DNA of 64,000 nt. Origin: Gammaproteobacteria bacterium. Lineage in GTDB: Bacteria > Pseudomonadota > Gammaproteobacteria > GCA-001735895. Shown piece after piece: positions 25,652-37,100 of the stretch. Position 1 is the stretch's first letter. Each line of letters begins with the position of its first letter. The notes beneath the pieces are model-generated. The model ran no database searches and had not been told where the DNA came from. It saw only the letters and a program-made list of their open reading frames with translations. A program made the translations under genes and the position numbers. The stretch is taken from NCBI GenBank assembly GCA_029862005.1, contig JAOTYD010000018.1, forward strand, positions 1 through 64,000, in the 5' to 3' direction.

Positions 25652-26672
25652 GGGGCCAGGTATCACTGAGACGATAACCGCGAGGCCATGGGTCGTCCGG
25701 ATCGAGCATGATCTGGTGAGTGCCGGTGATCCAGGCGCGTCCCCGGATCGATGGAATGATCGCCTTTTTTTCTCCCACCCGGGTTTCCTCGACGATGCCG
25801 CAGTCAAAGCGGGAATCAATAATCGATCTGCCAATTAACCGGTCTCCCGACTGCATCAAGCCACGGGCATGCAGTACCGCCATGCGTGCCGAGCATCCAG
25901 TACCGCAGGGAGATCGATCGAGTTTGCCGGGGTCGATGGCGACTGTGTTTCGACTGACTTTGACCCCGTTTTCTTCATCGAGTGGCAGGCCGAATTCGCA
26001 AAATGAAATATGTGCCCAGTCCGGATTGTCCGGGTGTCTGAATTTAAACTGCTCGTTCGCGGCAGCGCTGATTTTTGTTCCGAGCTGTGCCAGGTCACGC
26101 GCCTCGTCCGGTTTTATTTCAAAGCCGAGTGCGGCCGCGTCGACGAGCACGAAACTGTCACCGCCGTAAGCGGTATCGACACTTAGCGTTCCCAGTCCCT
26201 CGACCTCCAGGCTTGCATCCAGCTGGTCGGCGAAAGAGGCCACGTTATGTACCTCGATACTTTGTGCCTTGCCGTCCTGGCAGTAGGCTTTAACCGGGAC
26301 CAGGCCGCCGGGTGCCTCGAGGATAAATTCTGTGACCGGTTCCTGCATCTCGATCAATCCACTGTCGAGTAATACCGTGGCGACGCAAATCGAGTTGGAA
26401 CCCGACATTGGCGGAGTGTGTTCCGGTTCCATGATGATGAATCCAAACTGCGCTTCGGCTTGCCTTGGTGGAACCAGCAGGTTGATATGTTTAAACACCC
26501 CGCCACGGGGTTCGTTGAGCAGCAAACTTCTGAGACCCTGGTCGTCGTCAATCCAGCGCGCCTGTTGCCACAGCGTCTCGCCCGGGGGCGGGCTAACCCC
26601 ACCGATGATCACGTTACCGACCTCACCCTCGGCGTGGCAGGAAACTACGTGAACGATATTTTTACTTCTCAT
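25641..26672 (-). CDS. Proline racemase family: hydroxyproline dehydratase/epimerase with Ser/Cys pair
   Basis: A 343-residue member of the proline racemase superfamily ([40 protein letters not shown]). The first catalytic position, Cys in racemases (MCGHG), is Ser90 here ([12 protein letters not shown]), while the second Cys is kept ([14 protein letters not shown], Cys256). A Ser/Cys pair is known in a subgroup active on trans-3-hydroxyproline (dehydration) and sometimes 4-hydroxyproline (epimerisation). Start ATG 26672 overlaps the stop of the upstream gene (ATGA); the 12 extra upstream codons belong to that gene's end. Confidence 0.85.
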   Translation of the reverse strand: MRSKNIVHVVSCHAEGEVGNVIIGGVSPPPGETLWQQARWIDDDQGLRSLLLNEPRGGVFKHINLLVPPRQAEAQFGFIIMEPEHTPPMSGSNSICVATVLLDSGLIEMQEPVTEFILEAPGGLVPVKAYCQDGKAQSIEVHNVASFADQLDASLEVEGLGTLSVDTAYGGDSFVLVDAAALGFEIKPDEARDLAQLGTKISAAANEQFKFRHPDNPDWAHISFCEFGLPLDEENGVKVSRNTVAIDPGKLDRSPCGTGCSARMAVLHARGLMQSGDRLIGRSIIDSRFDCGIVEETRVGEKKAIIPSIRGRAWITGTHQIMLDPDDPWPRGYRLSDTWPLRQ

Positions 26673-27157
26673 GGATTTCTGAAGTGCAAAAAGAAATGAA
26701 TAAGCCACGCGATAAGGATCAGGAAATACAATCCCAGCGCCCAGTATATGCTGTCGTGCAGACGCGGCTGCTCGTCAAAATTCGCTACAATCGCAAGTTG
26801 AGTAACACATATCGCCAGCAGGAGATGTACGATACCCATCAGCATCATCTGGTGCCGAAAAAATCGCCGGGTTTCTGCTATCCGCTCGGGAGCGAGCCAG
26901 TGCTCGGCGTGGGGAATTTTCAATCCGAAGTTCGCGCGTTTTTCGGACCAGGCCGGAACCCAAACAAACACGCCGACCAGCATGAGCACTATGGCCAGGT
27001 ACAATCCAAAAAATCCATTTTTGCCGGACCAAGCGTTTGCTGCGCCGAGTCCGTCGAAATGCGACGCGACGGTGACCGGCATCTGCGGGTAGTAGTAGCC
27101 GACCTGGATAATGGCCAGCATTACCAGCGCAAAGAAAACTCGCGTTAACCAGGTCAT
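26669..27157 (-). CDS. DUF1648-type membrane protein
   Basis: A 162-residue protein with four predicted helices. The segment [20 protein letters not shown] between helices 1 and 2 is the DUF1648 signature seen in SdpI-like and other membrane proteins. The function is unknown. It overlaps the racemase-family gene by 4 bases and is probably cotranscribed with it. Confidence 0.8.
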   Translation of the reverse strand: MTWLTRVFFALVMLAIIQVGYYYPQMPVTVASHFDGLGAANAWSGKNGFFGLYLAIVLMLVGVFVWVPAWSEKRANFGLKIPHAEHWLAPERIAETRRFFRHQMMLMGIVHLLLAICVTQLAIVANFDEQPRLHDSIYWALGLYFLILIAWLIHFFLHFRNP

Positions 27158-27250
27158 GATGAAGATAAGGTTGTCAAAGATACAACCCTAAGTGAGCAGT
27201 GGTGCTGTGTCCAGTGGCTTCGATCTGGTGGCACCGGCGGGATCAGGTTC

Positions 27251-27274
27251 AAACCCCGCGCCATTGCGGGGTTT
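27251..27274 (-). terminator. GC-rich hairpin after the DUF2914 gene
   Basis: A 9-base stem (AAACCCCGC with its complement) around a six-base loop lies 21 bases beyond the end of the minus-strand DUF2914 gene. The A/T ends of the stem give only a short T stretch, so termination may be partial. Confidence 0.55.
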
Positions 27275-27294
27275 GACAGAACTGCTAACGCGGG

Positions 27295-27678
27295 TTACTG
27301 GTATTCGAAAGAATTGCTGGCCAGGACCGAGCGATCGTCGTCAAGCACGTTGACGGTCCAGGTACCGGTCCATGAAGGAATCAGGGTTTTACTGGTCCAG
27401 ACACGCCAGCGGGAACCATTTACCTCGAAGGTTTTCTCAAACATAACCTTGTCATTAAAGGTCCACTGGTGTGTTACGTTATGACCCGACAATTCGTTTA
27501 ATTCGGTGAAAAAAGAAATCGACTTATAGGCACTACTGTCGATGCTATCCACCATGATCACCGGTTCGTGATCGTCAACGCCGATGGTAAATAATGCACG
27601 ACTGACTTCACCGGCCAGGCTGTTGCTACCGAGGGACAGGCCCACGAGCAGTACCAGAAATTTCAGTGTTGGATGCAT
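27295..27678 (-). CDS. DUF2914 domain secreted protein
   Basis: A 127-residue protein with a signal peptide (MHPTLKFLVLLVGLSLGSNS, cut near SLAG) and a beta-rich DUF2914 domain: RALFTIGVDDHEPVIMVDSI, FFTELNELSGHNVTHQWTF, and RWRVWTSKTLIPSWTGTWTV. These domains often occur at the end of membrane or periplasmic proteins; the role is unknown. It stands alone with a hairpin downstream. Confidence 0.83.
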   Translation of the reverse strand: MHPTLKFLVLLVGLSLGSNSLAGEVSRALFTIGVDDHEPVIMVDSIDSSAYKSISFFTELNELSGHNVTHQWTFNDKVMFEKTFEVNGSRWRVWTSKTLIPSWTGTWTVNVLDDDRSVLASNSFEYQ

Positions 27679-27759
27679 GGAGATCTCCTACAGTGTACTC
27701 GCATTGACTATAGCAATAAAATTGGGTGATTGCAGACCTGCCAAACCCCGGCGAGGTCG

Positions 27760-28644
27760 TCACCGAGGCAGATTGCTGCGGTTTTTACGCAACAGATCGA
27801 TCATGGCACTTGAACTCAGCGACAGGGTTCGATGCTTGCGCTTTACAATACCGAGCGGGCGATGCACATCGAGCCCTTTCAACCGGCTACTGACCAGGTT
27901 GCTGTCGACCATATTCTGCGGCAGGATGCTCCAGCCCAGGTTGGCGGATACCATAACTTTAATGGTCTCCAGGTAATTGGTTTCCAGAACGATTTTGAGT
28001 CGATCCTTGTCGGCCGCAAACAGGTTGTTGATAATCTTGCGGGTAAAGGTTCCGGGCGAAGGCAAAATTGCGACATGATCCAGCAGAAGTTCGGGATTGA
28101 TTTCCTCGTTACCGGCGAGGTCGTGATCACCCGCCATGACGACAACCAGCTGGTCTATCCAGATCGGTTCGCATTCGAGCTTTTCATCGGCGATTTCGGG
28201 CAGCGTTACGATGGCGAGCTCCAGTTCATTGTTGGCGATCGCGATACAGGCATCTTCCGAGTCCATGAAGTGCAGGTCCAGGTCAACCTGCGGATACCTG
28301 ATCTTGAATTCCCGTAACGTTTGCGGCAGGCGGTGCAGACCAATATGATGGCTGGTAGCAAAACTGAGGCTCCCGGACGGCGTGCCTTGCTGCTGGCTCA
28401 GGCCGGAACGATAGGTTTTCAGTTCCTGCAGGATGCGCTCCGCGTGCGGTTTAAATGCGGTTCCGTTGGGGGTCAGAATGCTGCGTTTGCCGATACGGTC
28501 AAATAGCTCGGCATTCAGACTGCTTTCCAGCTGTCGTATGCGTTTGCTGACCGCCGGTTGCGTAATATGGAGTTTCTCGGCCGCCAGCGAAAACGATTCG
28601 AACTCGGCGACCGCAAGGAAAGCGTTGATTTGGCTGATTTGCAT
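27760..28644 (-). CDS. LysR-type regulator divergent from leuC
   Basis: A 294-residue LysR family protein with the N-terminal winged helix-turn-helix (FSLAAEKLHITQPAVSKRIR at about 18-37) and a substrate-binding domain from about 90. It is divergent from leuC over 98 bases, the same place as the lysR gene before leuC in Pseudomonas, so it likely controls leuCDB, itself, or both. The effector is not known. Confidence 0.9.
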   Translation of the reverse strand: MQISQINAFLAVAEFESFSLAAEKLHITQPAVSKRIRQLESSLNAELFDRIGKRSILTPNGTAFKPHAERILQELKTYRSGLSQQQGTPSGSLSFATSHHIGLHRLPQTLREFKIRYPQVDLDLHFMDSEDACIAIANNELELAIVTLPEIADEKLECEPIWIDQLVVVMAGDHDLAGNEEINPELLLDHVAILPSPGTFTRKIINNLFAADKDRLKIVLETNYLETIKVMVSANLGWSILPQNMVDSNLVSSRLKGLDVHRPLGIVKRKHRTLSLSSSAMIDLLRKNRSNLPR

Positions 28645-28648
28645 CGAT

Positions 28649-28663
28649 ATTCCTAAATGGAAT
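28649..28663. promoter_or_regulatory. Possible LysR box (T-N11-A)
   Basis: ATTCCTAAATGGAAT has five-base inverted arms with the T-N11-A form of LysR sites. It sits 4 bases before the lysR start in the lysR-leuC gap, where autorepression and leuC activation are common. Confidence 0.4.
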
Positions 28664-28742
28664 TAAATTTATGAAAATTATGAATTAGAGTTATTTTAAA
28701 TGCGAGCGTAAAATCGGGCAAGTTTTTTACCGGTAGATCAAA

Positions 28743-30146
28743 ATGGCTGGAAAGACCCTTTACGACAAGATCTGGGAAATGCACGAAGTGCGTCGTGATG
28801 ACGATGGCACTGCACTGCTTTATATCGATCGCCACCTGGTGCACGAGGTCACTTCGCCACAGGCATTCGAGGGCCTCGAACTGGCAGGGCGCTCATTGTG
28901 GCGCAAGCGCTCTATTCTTGCGGTACCTGATCACAATGTGCCGACCACGGGCCTTGAGCAGGGCATTACCGACCCGGTAGCTCGCTTGCAGGTCGATACG
29001 CTCAATCAGAATTGTGACAAGTATGGGCTTACCGAATTCAAGATGGGAGACCTGCGACAGGGTATTGTGCACGTCATTGGACCGGAGCAGGGTGCAACCT
29101 TGCCGGGCATGACCGTTGTCTGCGGTGATTCACATACCTCGACTCACGGTGCTTTCGCCGCGCTCGCATTTGGTATCGGTACTTCCGAGGTCGAGCACGT
29201 CATGGCAACGCAATGCCTGATCCAGAAAAAATCAAAAAACATGCGTGTCACGGTTGCAGGTTCGGTCGCGGAGGGAATCACCGCAAAAGACATCGTGCTG
29301 CATATCATCGGGGTAATCGGCACCGCGGGCGGCACTGGCTGCACCATCGAGTTTGCTGGCGAAGCGATCACGAGTCTTTCCATGGAGGGACGAATGACCG
29401 TGTGTAATATGACGATCGAGGCCGGCGCACGCGCCGGGCTGATCGCCTGTGACCAGACGACACTGGATTACGTCAAGGGACGTCCGTTTGCGCCGCAGGG
29501 TGAAGTCTGGGAGCAGGCCGTCGCCTGCTGGAGTGATTTGCATTCTGATGCCGATGCTGTTTTCGATCGTGAGGTAGTCATTGACGCCCGCGAAATTGCA
29601 CCTCAGGTCACCTGGGGAACGTCACCGGAAATGGTTTGTGCCATCAATGAGTGTATACCTGACCCGGCCAGCGAACCCGACCCGATAAAGGCCGGGGGCA
29701 TGCAGACCGCACTCGATTACATGGGGTTGAAAGCCAATACGCCGTTCGACCAGGTTTTCATCGACAAGATTTTTATCGGTTCGTGCACCAATTCCCGGAT
29801 CGAGGATTTACGCGCGGCCGCCACCGTAGTCAAGGGTCGAAAAGTGGCTGATAACGTCAAGTTGGCGATGGTCGTACCCGGATCCGGCCTGATCAAGCAG
29901 CAGGCCGAAGACGAAGGGCTTGACCGGATCTTTGTCGAGGCCGGATTTGAATGGCGCGAGCCGGGTTGTTCGATGTGCCTCGGTATGAATGCCGACCAGC
30001 TGCAGGCGGGTGAACGCTGTGCTTCAACCTCCAATCGTAACTTTGAGGGACGCCAGGGCCAGGGTGGACGAACTCACCTGGTATCGCCGGCGATGGCAGC
30101 GGCAGCGGCAGTAAAAGGCCATTTTATCGATGTGCGCAAGCTGTAG
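28743..30146 (+). CDS. leuC: 3-isopropylmalate dehydratase large subunit
   Basis: A 467-residue aconitase-family protein ([16 protein letters not shown] start, [20 protein letters not shown]). The three 4Fe-4S cysteines are in [17 protein letters not shown] and [15 protein letters not shown]. With LeuD it isomerises 2-isopropylmalate to 3-isopropylmalate in leucine synthesis. leuD starts 8 bases after its stop. Confidence 0.97.
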   Translation: MAGKTLYDKIWEMHEVRRDDDGTALLYIDRHLVHEVTSPQAFEGLELAGRSLWRKRSILAVPDHNVPTTGLEQGITDPVARLQVDTLNQNCDKYGLTEFKMGDLRQGIVHVIGPEQGATLPGMTVVCGDSHTSTHGAFAALAFGIGTSEVEHVMATQCLIQKKSKNMRVTVAGSVAEGITAKDIVLHIIGVIGTAGGTGCTIEFAGEAITSLSMEGRMTVCNMTIEAGARAGLIACDQTTLDYVKGRPFAPQGEVWEQAVACWSDLHSDADAVFDREVVIDAREIAPQVTWGTSPEMVCAINECIPDPASEPDPIKAGGMQTALDYMGLKANTPFDQVFIDKIFIGSCTNSRIEDLRAAATVVKGRKVADNVKLAMVVPGSGLIKQQAEDEGLDRIFVEAGFEWREPGCSMCLGMNADQLQAGERCASTSNRNFEGRQGQGGRTHLVSPAMAAAAAVKGHFIDVRKL

Positions 30147-30154
30147 GAGAGACC

Positions 30155-30790
30155 ATGGACAAGTTTGAAAAGTTTACCGGGATTGTTGCCGGTATCGACC
30201 GGCCAAACATCGATACTGATGCGATAATTCCCAAGCAATATCTCAAATCGATCAAGCGCTCGGGTTTCGGTGTGAACCTGTTCGATACCTGGCGCTACCT
30301 TGATCCAGGTGAGCCAGGGCAGGATCACTCCGAGCGTCGTGTCAATCCGGAATTCGTACTCAACCAAAATCGCTATAAGCGAGCGCAAATTTTACTGGCG
30401 CGCGAAAACTTTGCCTGCGGTTCTTCACGTGAACACGCAGTATGGGCGCTAATGGATTTTGGAATTAAAGTTGTTATTGCGCCGAGCTTTGCCGACATTT
30501 TTTATAACAATTCTTTCAAGAACGGGCTGTTACCGATCGCGCTGCGGGCTGAACTGGTAGACCAGTTGTTCAATGAGCTTGAGAGCGAGACGGACTATCG
30601 GCTGACGATAGATCTTGAGAATCAGTTGGTATGCAATGCAAGTGGAATCGAAATGGCGTTTGAAATCGAAGAGTTTCGCAAGCATTGCCTGTCGAATGGA
30701 CTCGACGATATCGGGCTGACTATGCAACATGCTGAGTCAATAAAAGCATTTGAGCAGGAATACCACGAAAGGCAGCCCTGGTTGAAATAG
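30155..30790 (+). CDS. leuD: 3-isopropylmalate dehydratase small subunit
   Basis: A 211-residue swivel-domain subunit with [20 protein letters not shown] near the start and [20 protein letters not shown] at about 84-103, which carries the substrate-binding residues. It completes the LeuCD enzyme. The spacing of 8 and 11 bases to its neighbours supports a leuCDB operon. Confidence 0.97.
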   Translation: MDKFEKFTGIVAGIDRPNIDTDAIIPKQYLKSIKRSGFGVNLFDTWRYLDPGEPGQDHSERRVNPEFVLNQNRYKRAQILLARENFACGSSREHAVWALMDFGIKVVIAPSFADIFYNNSFKNGLLPIALRAELVDQLFNELESETDYRLTIDLENQLVCNASGIEMAFEIEEFRKHCLSNGLDDIGLTMQHAESIKAFEQEYHERQPWLK

Positions 30791-30801
30791 GAAACAATCC
30801 G

Positions 30802-31884
30802 ATGAGTAACAAAATAGCGGTCCTGGCAGGTGACGGAATCGGCCCTGAAATCATTGCCGAGGCGGTCAAGACGATTCACTGCCTGCAACAGGATTTCGGT
30901 TTCGAAGCGGAACTGGAGTACGCCGCAATCGGCGGTGCCGGTTACGACCAGTCGGGTCAGCCATTGCCAGCCGAAACCCTCGAGATTTGCGAGCAGTCGG
31001 ATGCGGTACTGTTTGGTGCCATCGGCGGACCTCAATATGATGAGCTGCCACGCGAGTTGCGCCCCGAAAAAGGCCTGCTGAACTTGCGTTCGTCACTGGC
31101 GCTTTTTTCGAACCTGCGCCCGGCGATACTCTATCCCCAGCTCGCCGATGCCTCCAGCCTGAAGGCCGAGCTGGTAGCGGGCCTCGATATCATGATTGTG
31201 CGTGAGCTAACCGGTGGCATTTACTTCGGACAGCCTCGTGGGATACGTGAACTCGAAAATGGCGAGCGCCAGGGTTTTAATACCCTCGTATACGCCGAGC
31301 ACGAAGTTGAACGCATTGCCCGTTCAGCCTTCGATATTGCAATGTTACGCGATCGCAGGCTTTGCTCGGTCGACAAGGCCAACGTGCTCGAGGTATCCGA
31401 GCTCTGGCGCGAGGTCGTGAACCGGGTCGCCGGCGAATTTCCCGAGGTCGAGGTAACCCACATGTACGTTGATAATGCCTCGATGCAACTGGTGCGTGCC
31501 CCCAAACAGTTTGATGTCATCGTCACGACTAACCTGTTTGGCGATATCCTATCCGATACGGCCGCGATGTTGACGGGTTCGATTGGCATGCTGCCGTCGG
31601 CATCACTCGATAAAAATGGCAAGGGCCTGTATGAGCCGGTTCATGGTTCGGCCCCGGATATCGCCGGCAAGGGCCTGGCCAATCCCCTGGCGACCATTCT
31701 TTCGCTGGCGATGATGTTGCGTTACAGCTTGCAGCAACCAATTCTCGCAAACCAGATAGAGGCCGCTGTTGGTAACGTACTCGACCAGGGAATGAGAACC
31801 GCTGATATTGCCGATACTTCGGCTAGTGTAGGCACCTCGGAGATGGGTGATGCGGTGGTGACCGCCTTGCGAGCGCTCGCCTGA
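30802..31884 (+). CDS. leuB: 3-isopropylmalate dehydrogenase
   Basis: A 360-residue NAD-dependent beta-decarboxylating dehydrogenase. It shows [20 protein letters not shown] at the start, [20 protein letters not shown] (substrate Arg), [14 protein letters not shown], and the NAD loop [20 protein letters not shown]. It makes 4-methyl-2-oxopentanoate, the last carbon-skeleton step to leucine. asd follows after 10 bases. Confidence 0.97.
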   Translation: MSNKIAVLAGDGIGPEIIAEAVKTIHCLQQDFGFEAELEYAAIGGAGYDQSGQPLPAETLEICEQSDAVLFGAIGGPQYDELPRELRPEKGLLNLRSSLALFSNLRPAILYPQLADASSLKAELVAGLDIMIVRELTGGIYFGQPRGIRELENGERQGFNTLVYAEHEVERIARSAFDIAMLRDRRLCSVDKANVLEVSELWREVVNRVAGEFPEVEVTHMYVDNASMQLVRAPKQFDVIVTTNLFGDILSDTAAMLTGSIGMLPSASLDKNGKGLYEPVHGSAPDIAGKGLANPLATILSLAMMLRYSLQQPILANQIEAAVGNVLDQGMRTADIADTSASVGTSEMGDAVVTALRALA

Positions 31885-31894
31885 GAAGGGTTTT

Positions 31895-33022
31895 ATGGAA
31901 CAAGCAATGAACAGGGTAGGATTTATCGGTTGGCGTGGAATGGTGGGCTCGGTGCTGATGCAGCGTATGCTCGCCGAACGGGATTTTGAGTGGATCGAAG
32001 AGCCCGTATTTTTTACCACTTCGCAAGCCGGCCAGGACGGCCCGGAGATCGGCAGAGCGGTACCATCGTTGCAGGATGCGACGGATCTCGAGCAGCTGAA
32101 ATCGATGGATGTCGTCGTCACCTGCCAGGGCGGTGACTATACAAAGCAGGTACACGGCGAACTTCGGGCCGGTGGCTGGAAAGGTTACTGGATCGATGCG
32201 GCCTCGACACTGCGCATGGATGAGCAAAGCGTGATTATTCTCGATCCTGTCAATCGACAGGTTATCGATGCGGCACTCGCTGCGGGTTGCCGGGATTTCA
32301 TCGGTGGCAATTGCACGGTAAGCCTGATGATGATGGCCATGGCCGGTTTGTTTGAAAATGACATGGTCGACTGGATGAGCGTCATGACATACCAGGCCGC
32401 CTCGGGCGGCGGCGCTCGCCACATGCGTGAGCTAATTGCAGGTATGGGTTGCCTGCACCAGAGCGTGGCTGAATTGCTCGACGATCCCGCCTCGGCAATC
32501 CTGGAAATCGATCAACGCGTGACTGAACAATTACGTTCCTCGAGTTACTTATGCAAGGAGTTTGGTGTACCTTTGGCCGGTAGCCTGATCCCGTGGATCG
32601 ATGCACAACTCGATAATGGTCAGAGCCGGGAGGAATGGAAGGCCGGCGTCGAGGCCAACAAGATCCTCGGGCGCAGTCAAGACCTGATTCCGATCGATGG
32701 ATTGTGCGTACGTGTGGGCGCGATGCGATGCCATTCCCAGGCGCTTACCGTAAAGCTTAAACAGAATATACCACTGGACGAAATTCACGAGATGCTTGCC
32801 GCGTCGAACGACTGGGTGCGAGTTTTAGCAAATGACCGGCAGGTATCCATGCAGGCTCTATCCCCGGCTGCCGTGACCGGCACGCTGGAAATCCCGGTTG
32901 GCAGATTGCGAAAACTCAACATGGGTGAAGAATACCTGGCTGCTTTTACCGTCGGTGATCAATTGCTTTGGGGTGCTGCAGAACCGCTGCGGCGCATGTT
33001 GCATATTTTGCGCGACCACTAG
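31895..33022 (+). CDS. asd: Aspartate-semialdehyde dehydrogenase
   Basis: A 375-residue enzyme with the NADP loop [18 protein letters not shown], catalytic Cys in [15 protein letters not shown], and substrate residues in [18 protein letters not shown]. This is the gammaproteobacterial-type Asd which leads aspartate to lysine, threonine and methionine, and diaminopimelate for the wall. It is followed 2 bases later by a related but interrupted gene. Confidence 0.96.
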   Translation: MEQAMNRVGFIGWRGMVGSVLMQRMLAERDFEWIEEPVFFTTSQAGQDGPEIGRAVPSLQDATDLEQLKSMDVVVTCQGGDYTKQVHGELRAGGWKGYWIDAASTLRMDEQSVIILDPVNRQVIDAALAAGCRDFIGGNCTVSLMMMAMAGLFENDMVDWMSVMTYQAASGGGARHMRELIAGMGCLHQSVAELLDDPASAILEIDQRVTEQLRSSSYLCKEFGVPLAGSLIPWIDAQLDNGQSREEWKAGVEANKILGRSQDLIPIDGLCVRVGAMRCHSQALTVKLKQNIPLDEIHEMLAASNDWVRVLANDRQVSMQALSPAAVTGTLEIPVGRLRKLNMGEEYLAAFTVGDQLLWGAAEPLRRMLHILRDH

Positions 33023-33024
33023 TT

Positions 33025-33988
33025 ATGAATCATCGCATCGCACTATCTCATGCCAGCGGAATAGCGGCCGAGGCAATTCTCGAGAAACTTTCGGAATCCG
33101 GTGTAAAGTCGGATTCATTGATTTTACTCGACCGGGAATCGAACCTGGGCGGACGATTACCTTTTGCCGGTGGCTACCTTAGGTGTGCAGGACCAGGACG
33201 GCTTTGATCTTTCTGAATGTGCCCTGTTGTTGATGCCGGAAACCGATACCGACCTGGCGACCGCGGCAATGGCCCAGGGTTGCTTGCTGGTCAGTCATGC
33301 GATCACTTCTGACACTGCACCGATCTTTATGCCGGATGTCCATTCTCCACCGGCGCTTTCATATAACCAGACCAGTCTAAGGCTTGCCGGACCAGAGCTT
33401 TCCAGCCTGCTGCCGGTTCTGCTCGAGCTCAACCGTGAACATGCGATTGTGCGACTGAATGCGACCCTGCTGCGAAGTGCAGAATTTAGCGGTAAAGCCG
33501 GGCTGGACGAGCTGGCAACACAAACCGTTAACCTGTTTAACTCGAAGGACGTCGAGTCCAGAATATATCCCCAGCAGATTGCCTTTAACCTGCTGCCAGA
33601 AACCCCAGATCCCGTTTTAGTAACCGATCTCAGGGGTATTTTGGGAAATAATTCATATTCTGAAACCCTGTCGGTGACTCTACAATCCGTCAATGTGCCG
33701 GTATTCCATGGCCTGATGGTGGCGGTGCAGATTTATTTCGATGCCAAGATCAGTTTTGAAGACTGTAAGAATCGCTTATCGAGGCTGGATAAAGTCACCA
33801 TTAAAGATGGACTGGTAAGCCCGATTTCTGATTGTAATCAATCATTTAGCTGTATTATAAGCCTTCTGGAACAGACCCCTGATCAACCCTCGGAACTTCA
33901 TTTCTGGATGATCACGGACCCCATGAGATATGGATTAGCAAATAATTACGTGAATGTTACTGACTTTTTGCTAGAATCTTTTTTGTAA
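33025..33988 (+). pseudogene. usg: Asd-like USG-1 paralogue split by a +1 frameshift at CTT-AGG
   Basis: The gene begins at ATG 33025 (MNHRIALSHASGIAAEAILE) and the first frame stops at TGA 33205-33207. Family similarity leaves this frame at 33178-33183 and goes on in the +1 frame to 33988. Joining the frames at CTT (33178-33180) and reading GGT next gives LPFAGGYL-GVQDQDGFDL without a gap, about 320 residues in all, the size of USG-1/Asd paralogues. Later segments such as LLRSAEFSGKAGLDELATQT and YPQQIAFNLLPETP are well kept. The gene stands between asd and fimV as in Pseudomonas. Causes could be a true one-base mutation, a sequence error, or a programmed +1 shift (see findings). The catalytic Cys of Asd is not kept, as usual for USG-1. 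Confidence 0.8.
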
Positions 33989-34109
33989 TCTATAGTTACA
34001 TCTGCTTGTGAAAGTGTTTTCTTTAAAGTAAATTCTCTGGCTGTAATCATAGGTGCATGGATTAAAGGCACTTTTTATAAGAAATTATTGGGGAGCTGGG
34101 AGACTAAAC

Positions 34110-37100
34110 GTGCGTAATCTAGGACTAATTGTAGCATTATGGTTGGCAGCTTTATTGCCGACGAGCAGTCTTGCCCTAGGACTTGGCGAGATCCAGGTCA
34201 ATTCATTTCTGAACCAGCCGCTTAATGCGGAGATCGAAGTCATTTCTGCTCGCCCCGGTGAGATCGACGATCTGCTGGTCAGTCTTGCCTCGAGTGAAGC
34301 TTTTGCGCGTGCCGGTCTGGCACGCCCGCGCCATCTCTCCGATCTCAGATTCTCGGTAAGAAAGAACGAGGAAGGTGACCAGGCCGTCATCATTGTTTCG
34401 ACGAAGGCGGGTGTTAAAGAACCCTTCCTCAACTTCCTGATTGAAGCCGACTGGTCAAAGGGCCGGGTGCTGCGTGAATTTACAATCCTGCTCGATCCGC
34501 CATTTTACGCAGATCAACCCGCGCCGGTTGAAAGCGTAACGGAACCCGTTGAGCAAGCGGCAAGCGACGAAGCCAGTGTCAGCGAGATTGTTGAACAATC
34601 CGGATTGACGAGCTCGGTCGATACCAGCGAGCCTGCCGAACCCGTTGCAGGCGTCACCGAACCGATTGCGCTTTCGGAGGATACGTCCCAGCCTGCCATT
34701 CCCGAACCCGAACCCGAGCCCGTTAGTGGCGGGTATGTCGACGAAACTACAAACGTCACCCAGGGTGACGTTTTGGTCGTTAAGGGAGACACATTATGGA
34801 GTATCGCGTCTCGCTACAAGGATGCTGATCATACGATGTCACAGGTAATGCTCGCTTTTCAGCGCGCTAACCCGGATGCCTTCAACGACGGCAACATCAA
34901 TAACATGAAAGCTGGTGCGATCTTGCGCATACCCGGTGCCGATGAACTGGAGGCAGTGGGTCAGCAGGAGGCGTACGCAGAGGTACTGGTGCAAAATGGA
35001 CTCTGGGACGAGTACGTAACCCGCGTAACCGGGGTAACACCGGCGGTTGTAAGCGAGGATACAGGCTCTGAAGCAGTGGTCCAGGAAGACACTGCCGAAG
35101 CGGCAGGTGGTGAACTCAGTTTGTTGATGCCTGGAGAAGACGATAGTGAATCGACGGGCACAGGGGACGCGGCCGATGTCGATGCATTGCGCACCAAACT
35201 CGCCCTGGCAGAGGAAGAACTCGAAGCGTCACGCATCGAAAATCAGGAACTGGAGTCTCGTATAACCGAACTCCAGGCGAGACTCTCCAAACTTGAAGAA
35301 CTGCAGAAAATGGTCGAGATCGAAGACGACAGTCTCGCCCAGTTACAGGCCGATCAAACCGAGTCGGCACTCGAAGGTGAAAGTGAAGAAGCTGTCATTG
35401 AACAGATGGTGACCGATGATGTTGTTTCCGAAACCATCGCGGCCGATGAAGAAGCACTGCTGGAAGAGTTGCTGGCAGAAGAGGCAGCAGCGCAAGCCGA
35501 AGAGCAGGCCGTACTGCAACCGACTGATGCGCTTGAAGGCGAAATCGACGAGATCGTCTCCGAAGATACGATGACTGACGACCAGGTCGCAGACACTGGC
35601 ACCGACGAAATGGTCGATGACGAAGTGCAAGAAGAGGCTGTGGTTCCGCCGCCTGCACCGGTAGCAGTAACCGAACCCGCGACCACCCGCGCGCCTTCAA
35701 TTTTCGATGGACTGTTGCCACCAGAAGTGATCGACATGATCCCGTCGATGGACAGTATTATCGGGGATCCAATCATTCTTGCTGCGATCGGCGGTTTGAT
35801 CCTGCTGTTGATAATTCTGTATTTTCTAAAAAAAAGAAAAGGCTCAGTTGACGAAGAAACGTCAATAATCGCAGGTGACGACGACGATCTGTTCGCTGGA
35901 GACGAAGAAGACGAACTCACCCCGATTCACCTCGTTGATGGCGCCGAGCCCGAAGAAACTGACATTCATCCCCCTGCGGCGGAAGATTTTGTCCCGGCTG
36001 AACCGGCGGAGGAACCCGTCGCCGAAATCGAGGCACCCGTCGCTGCCGGGCCTCAGGATGACCTTGGCATTGCCGCTGAATCTGCCGATACCGAAATGCT
36101 TGAGCCAGAAGCACCGGCGGCGGCCACTGCCGAGCAGGATGACGTATTGAACGAGGTCGACGTATACCTGGCCTATGGACTTTATGACAACGCTGAAGAA
36201 TTGTTAAACACTAGTTTGAGCGAGAATCCGGAACGCGCCGATTACCGTTCGAAGCTGCTGGATACTTATTTCGCGACCAAGAATACGGATGCTTTCGTCA
36301 AGGAAGCCCAAAACCTCAAGTCCATGGGCGAAGCAGCAAACAGTTACTGGGATCGTGTCCAGATTATGGGCTATGAACTTGCGCCTGATAATGCCTTGTT
36401 CTCCGATGCCAAGGATAGTGGCCTCAGTGCTGCAGATCTGGAAATTTCGAAACCCCAGGAAGCAGATTTTGACCTCGGTTCGGCTGACGACACTACCAAT
36501 TTCTCGACCACGGACTTCAATCTGGGTGAAGACGATACGGGTGGCGATTTCAGCGATTCAGGGTCCATGGGTGAGGCAGGACAGATTGCCGCTACCCAGG
36601 TTCTCGAGCAAGTTGGTGAATTGCCCTCGCTCGATGACGCGGATGATACCAATTTACGAGGCGAAGCCGAGCCCGAAAGCGACGAGCTGGAACTTCCCGA
36701 AGACATCGGTGATGAACTCGAGTTTTCAATAGACGAAGCGGCAGCTGATAGCGGCGCTGAATCTGAACAGTCGGCCGCAACAGCCGATGCTGATCTTGAT
36801 GACATTTCCATGGACTTCGATGTCGAAGAGGATGCGGCAGCAGAGGTTGAAGATAATTCGGAAATCGATTTCGAGACCGAATTTGACGCAGGCCTGGATG
36901 AGGGTGATGTTCTGGACCTGGATGAGGCTGCGGCCGGGGCTGATGAACTTGAGCTGGATACCTCGGAAGAAGGCGAGGAGGGTTATACCGAAACTGCAAT
37001 TATCACGCCGAACTATGAAGACACCGAAGTCGTACCAGACCTCAGGAGCGCGGCAGCGGACGAGGATGGGCTGGATCTTGGCTCGCATGACACCGCGGTT

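Noticed and set aside
35354-35920. Open frame of 188 codons on the minus strand inside fimV, very Ser-rich
   Set aside because: It is the mirror of the Asp/Glu-rich fimV region; no start site or domain supports it.
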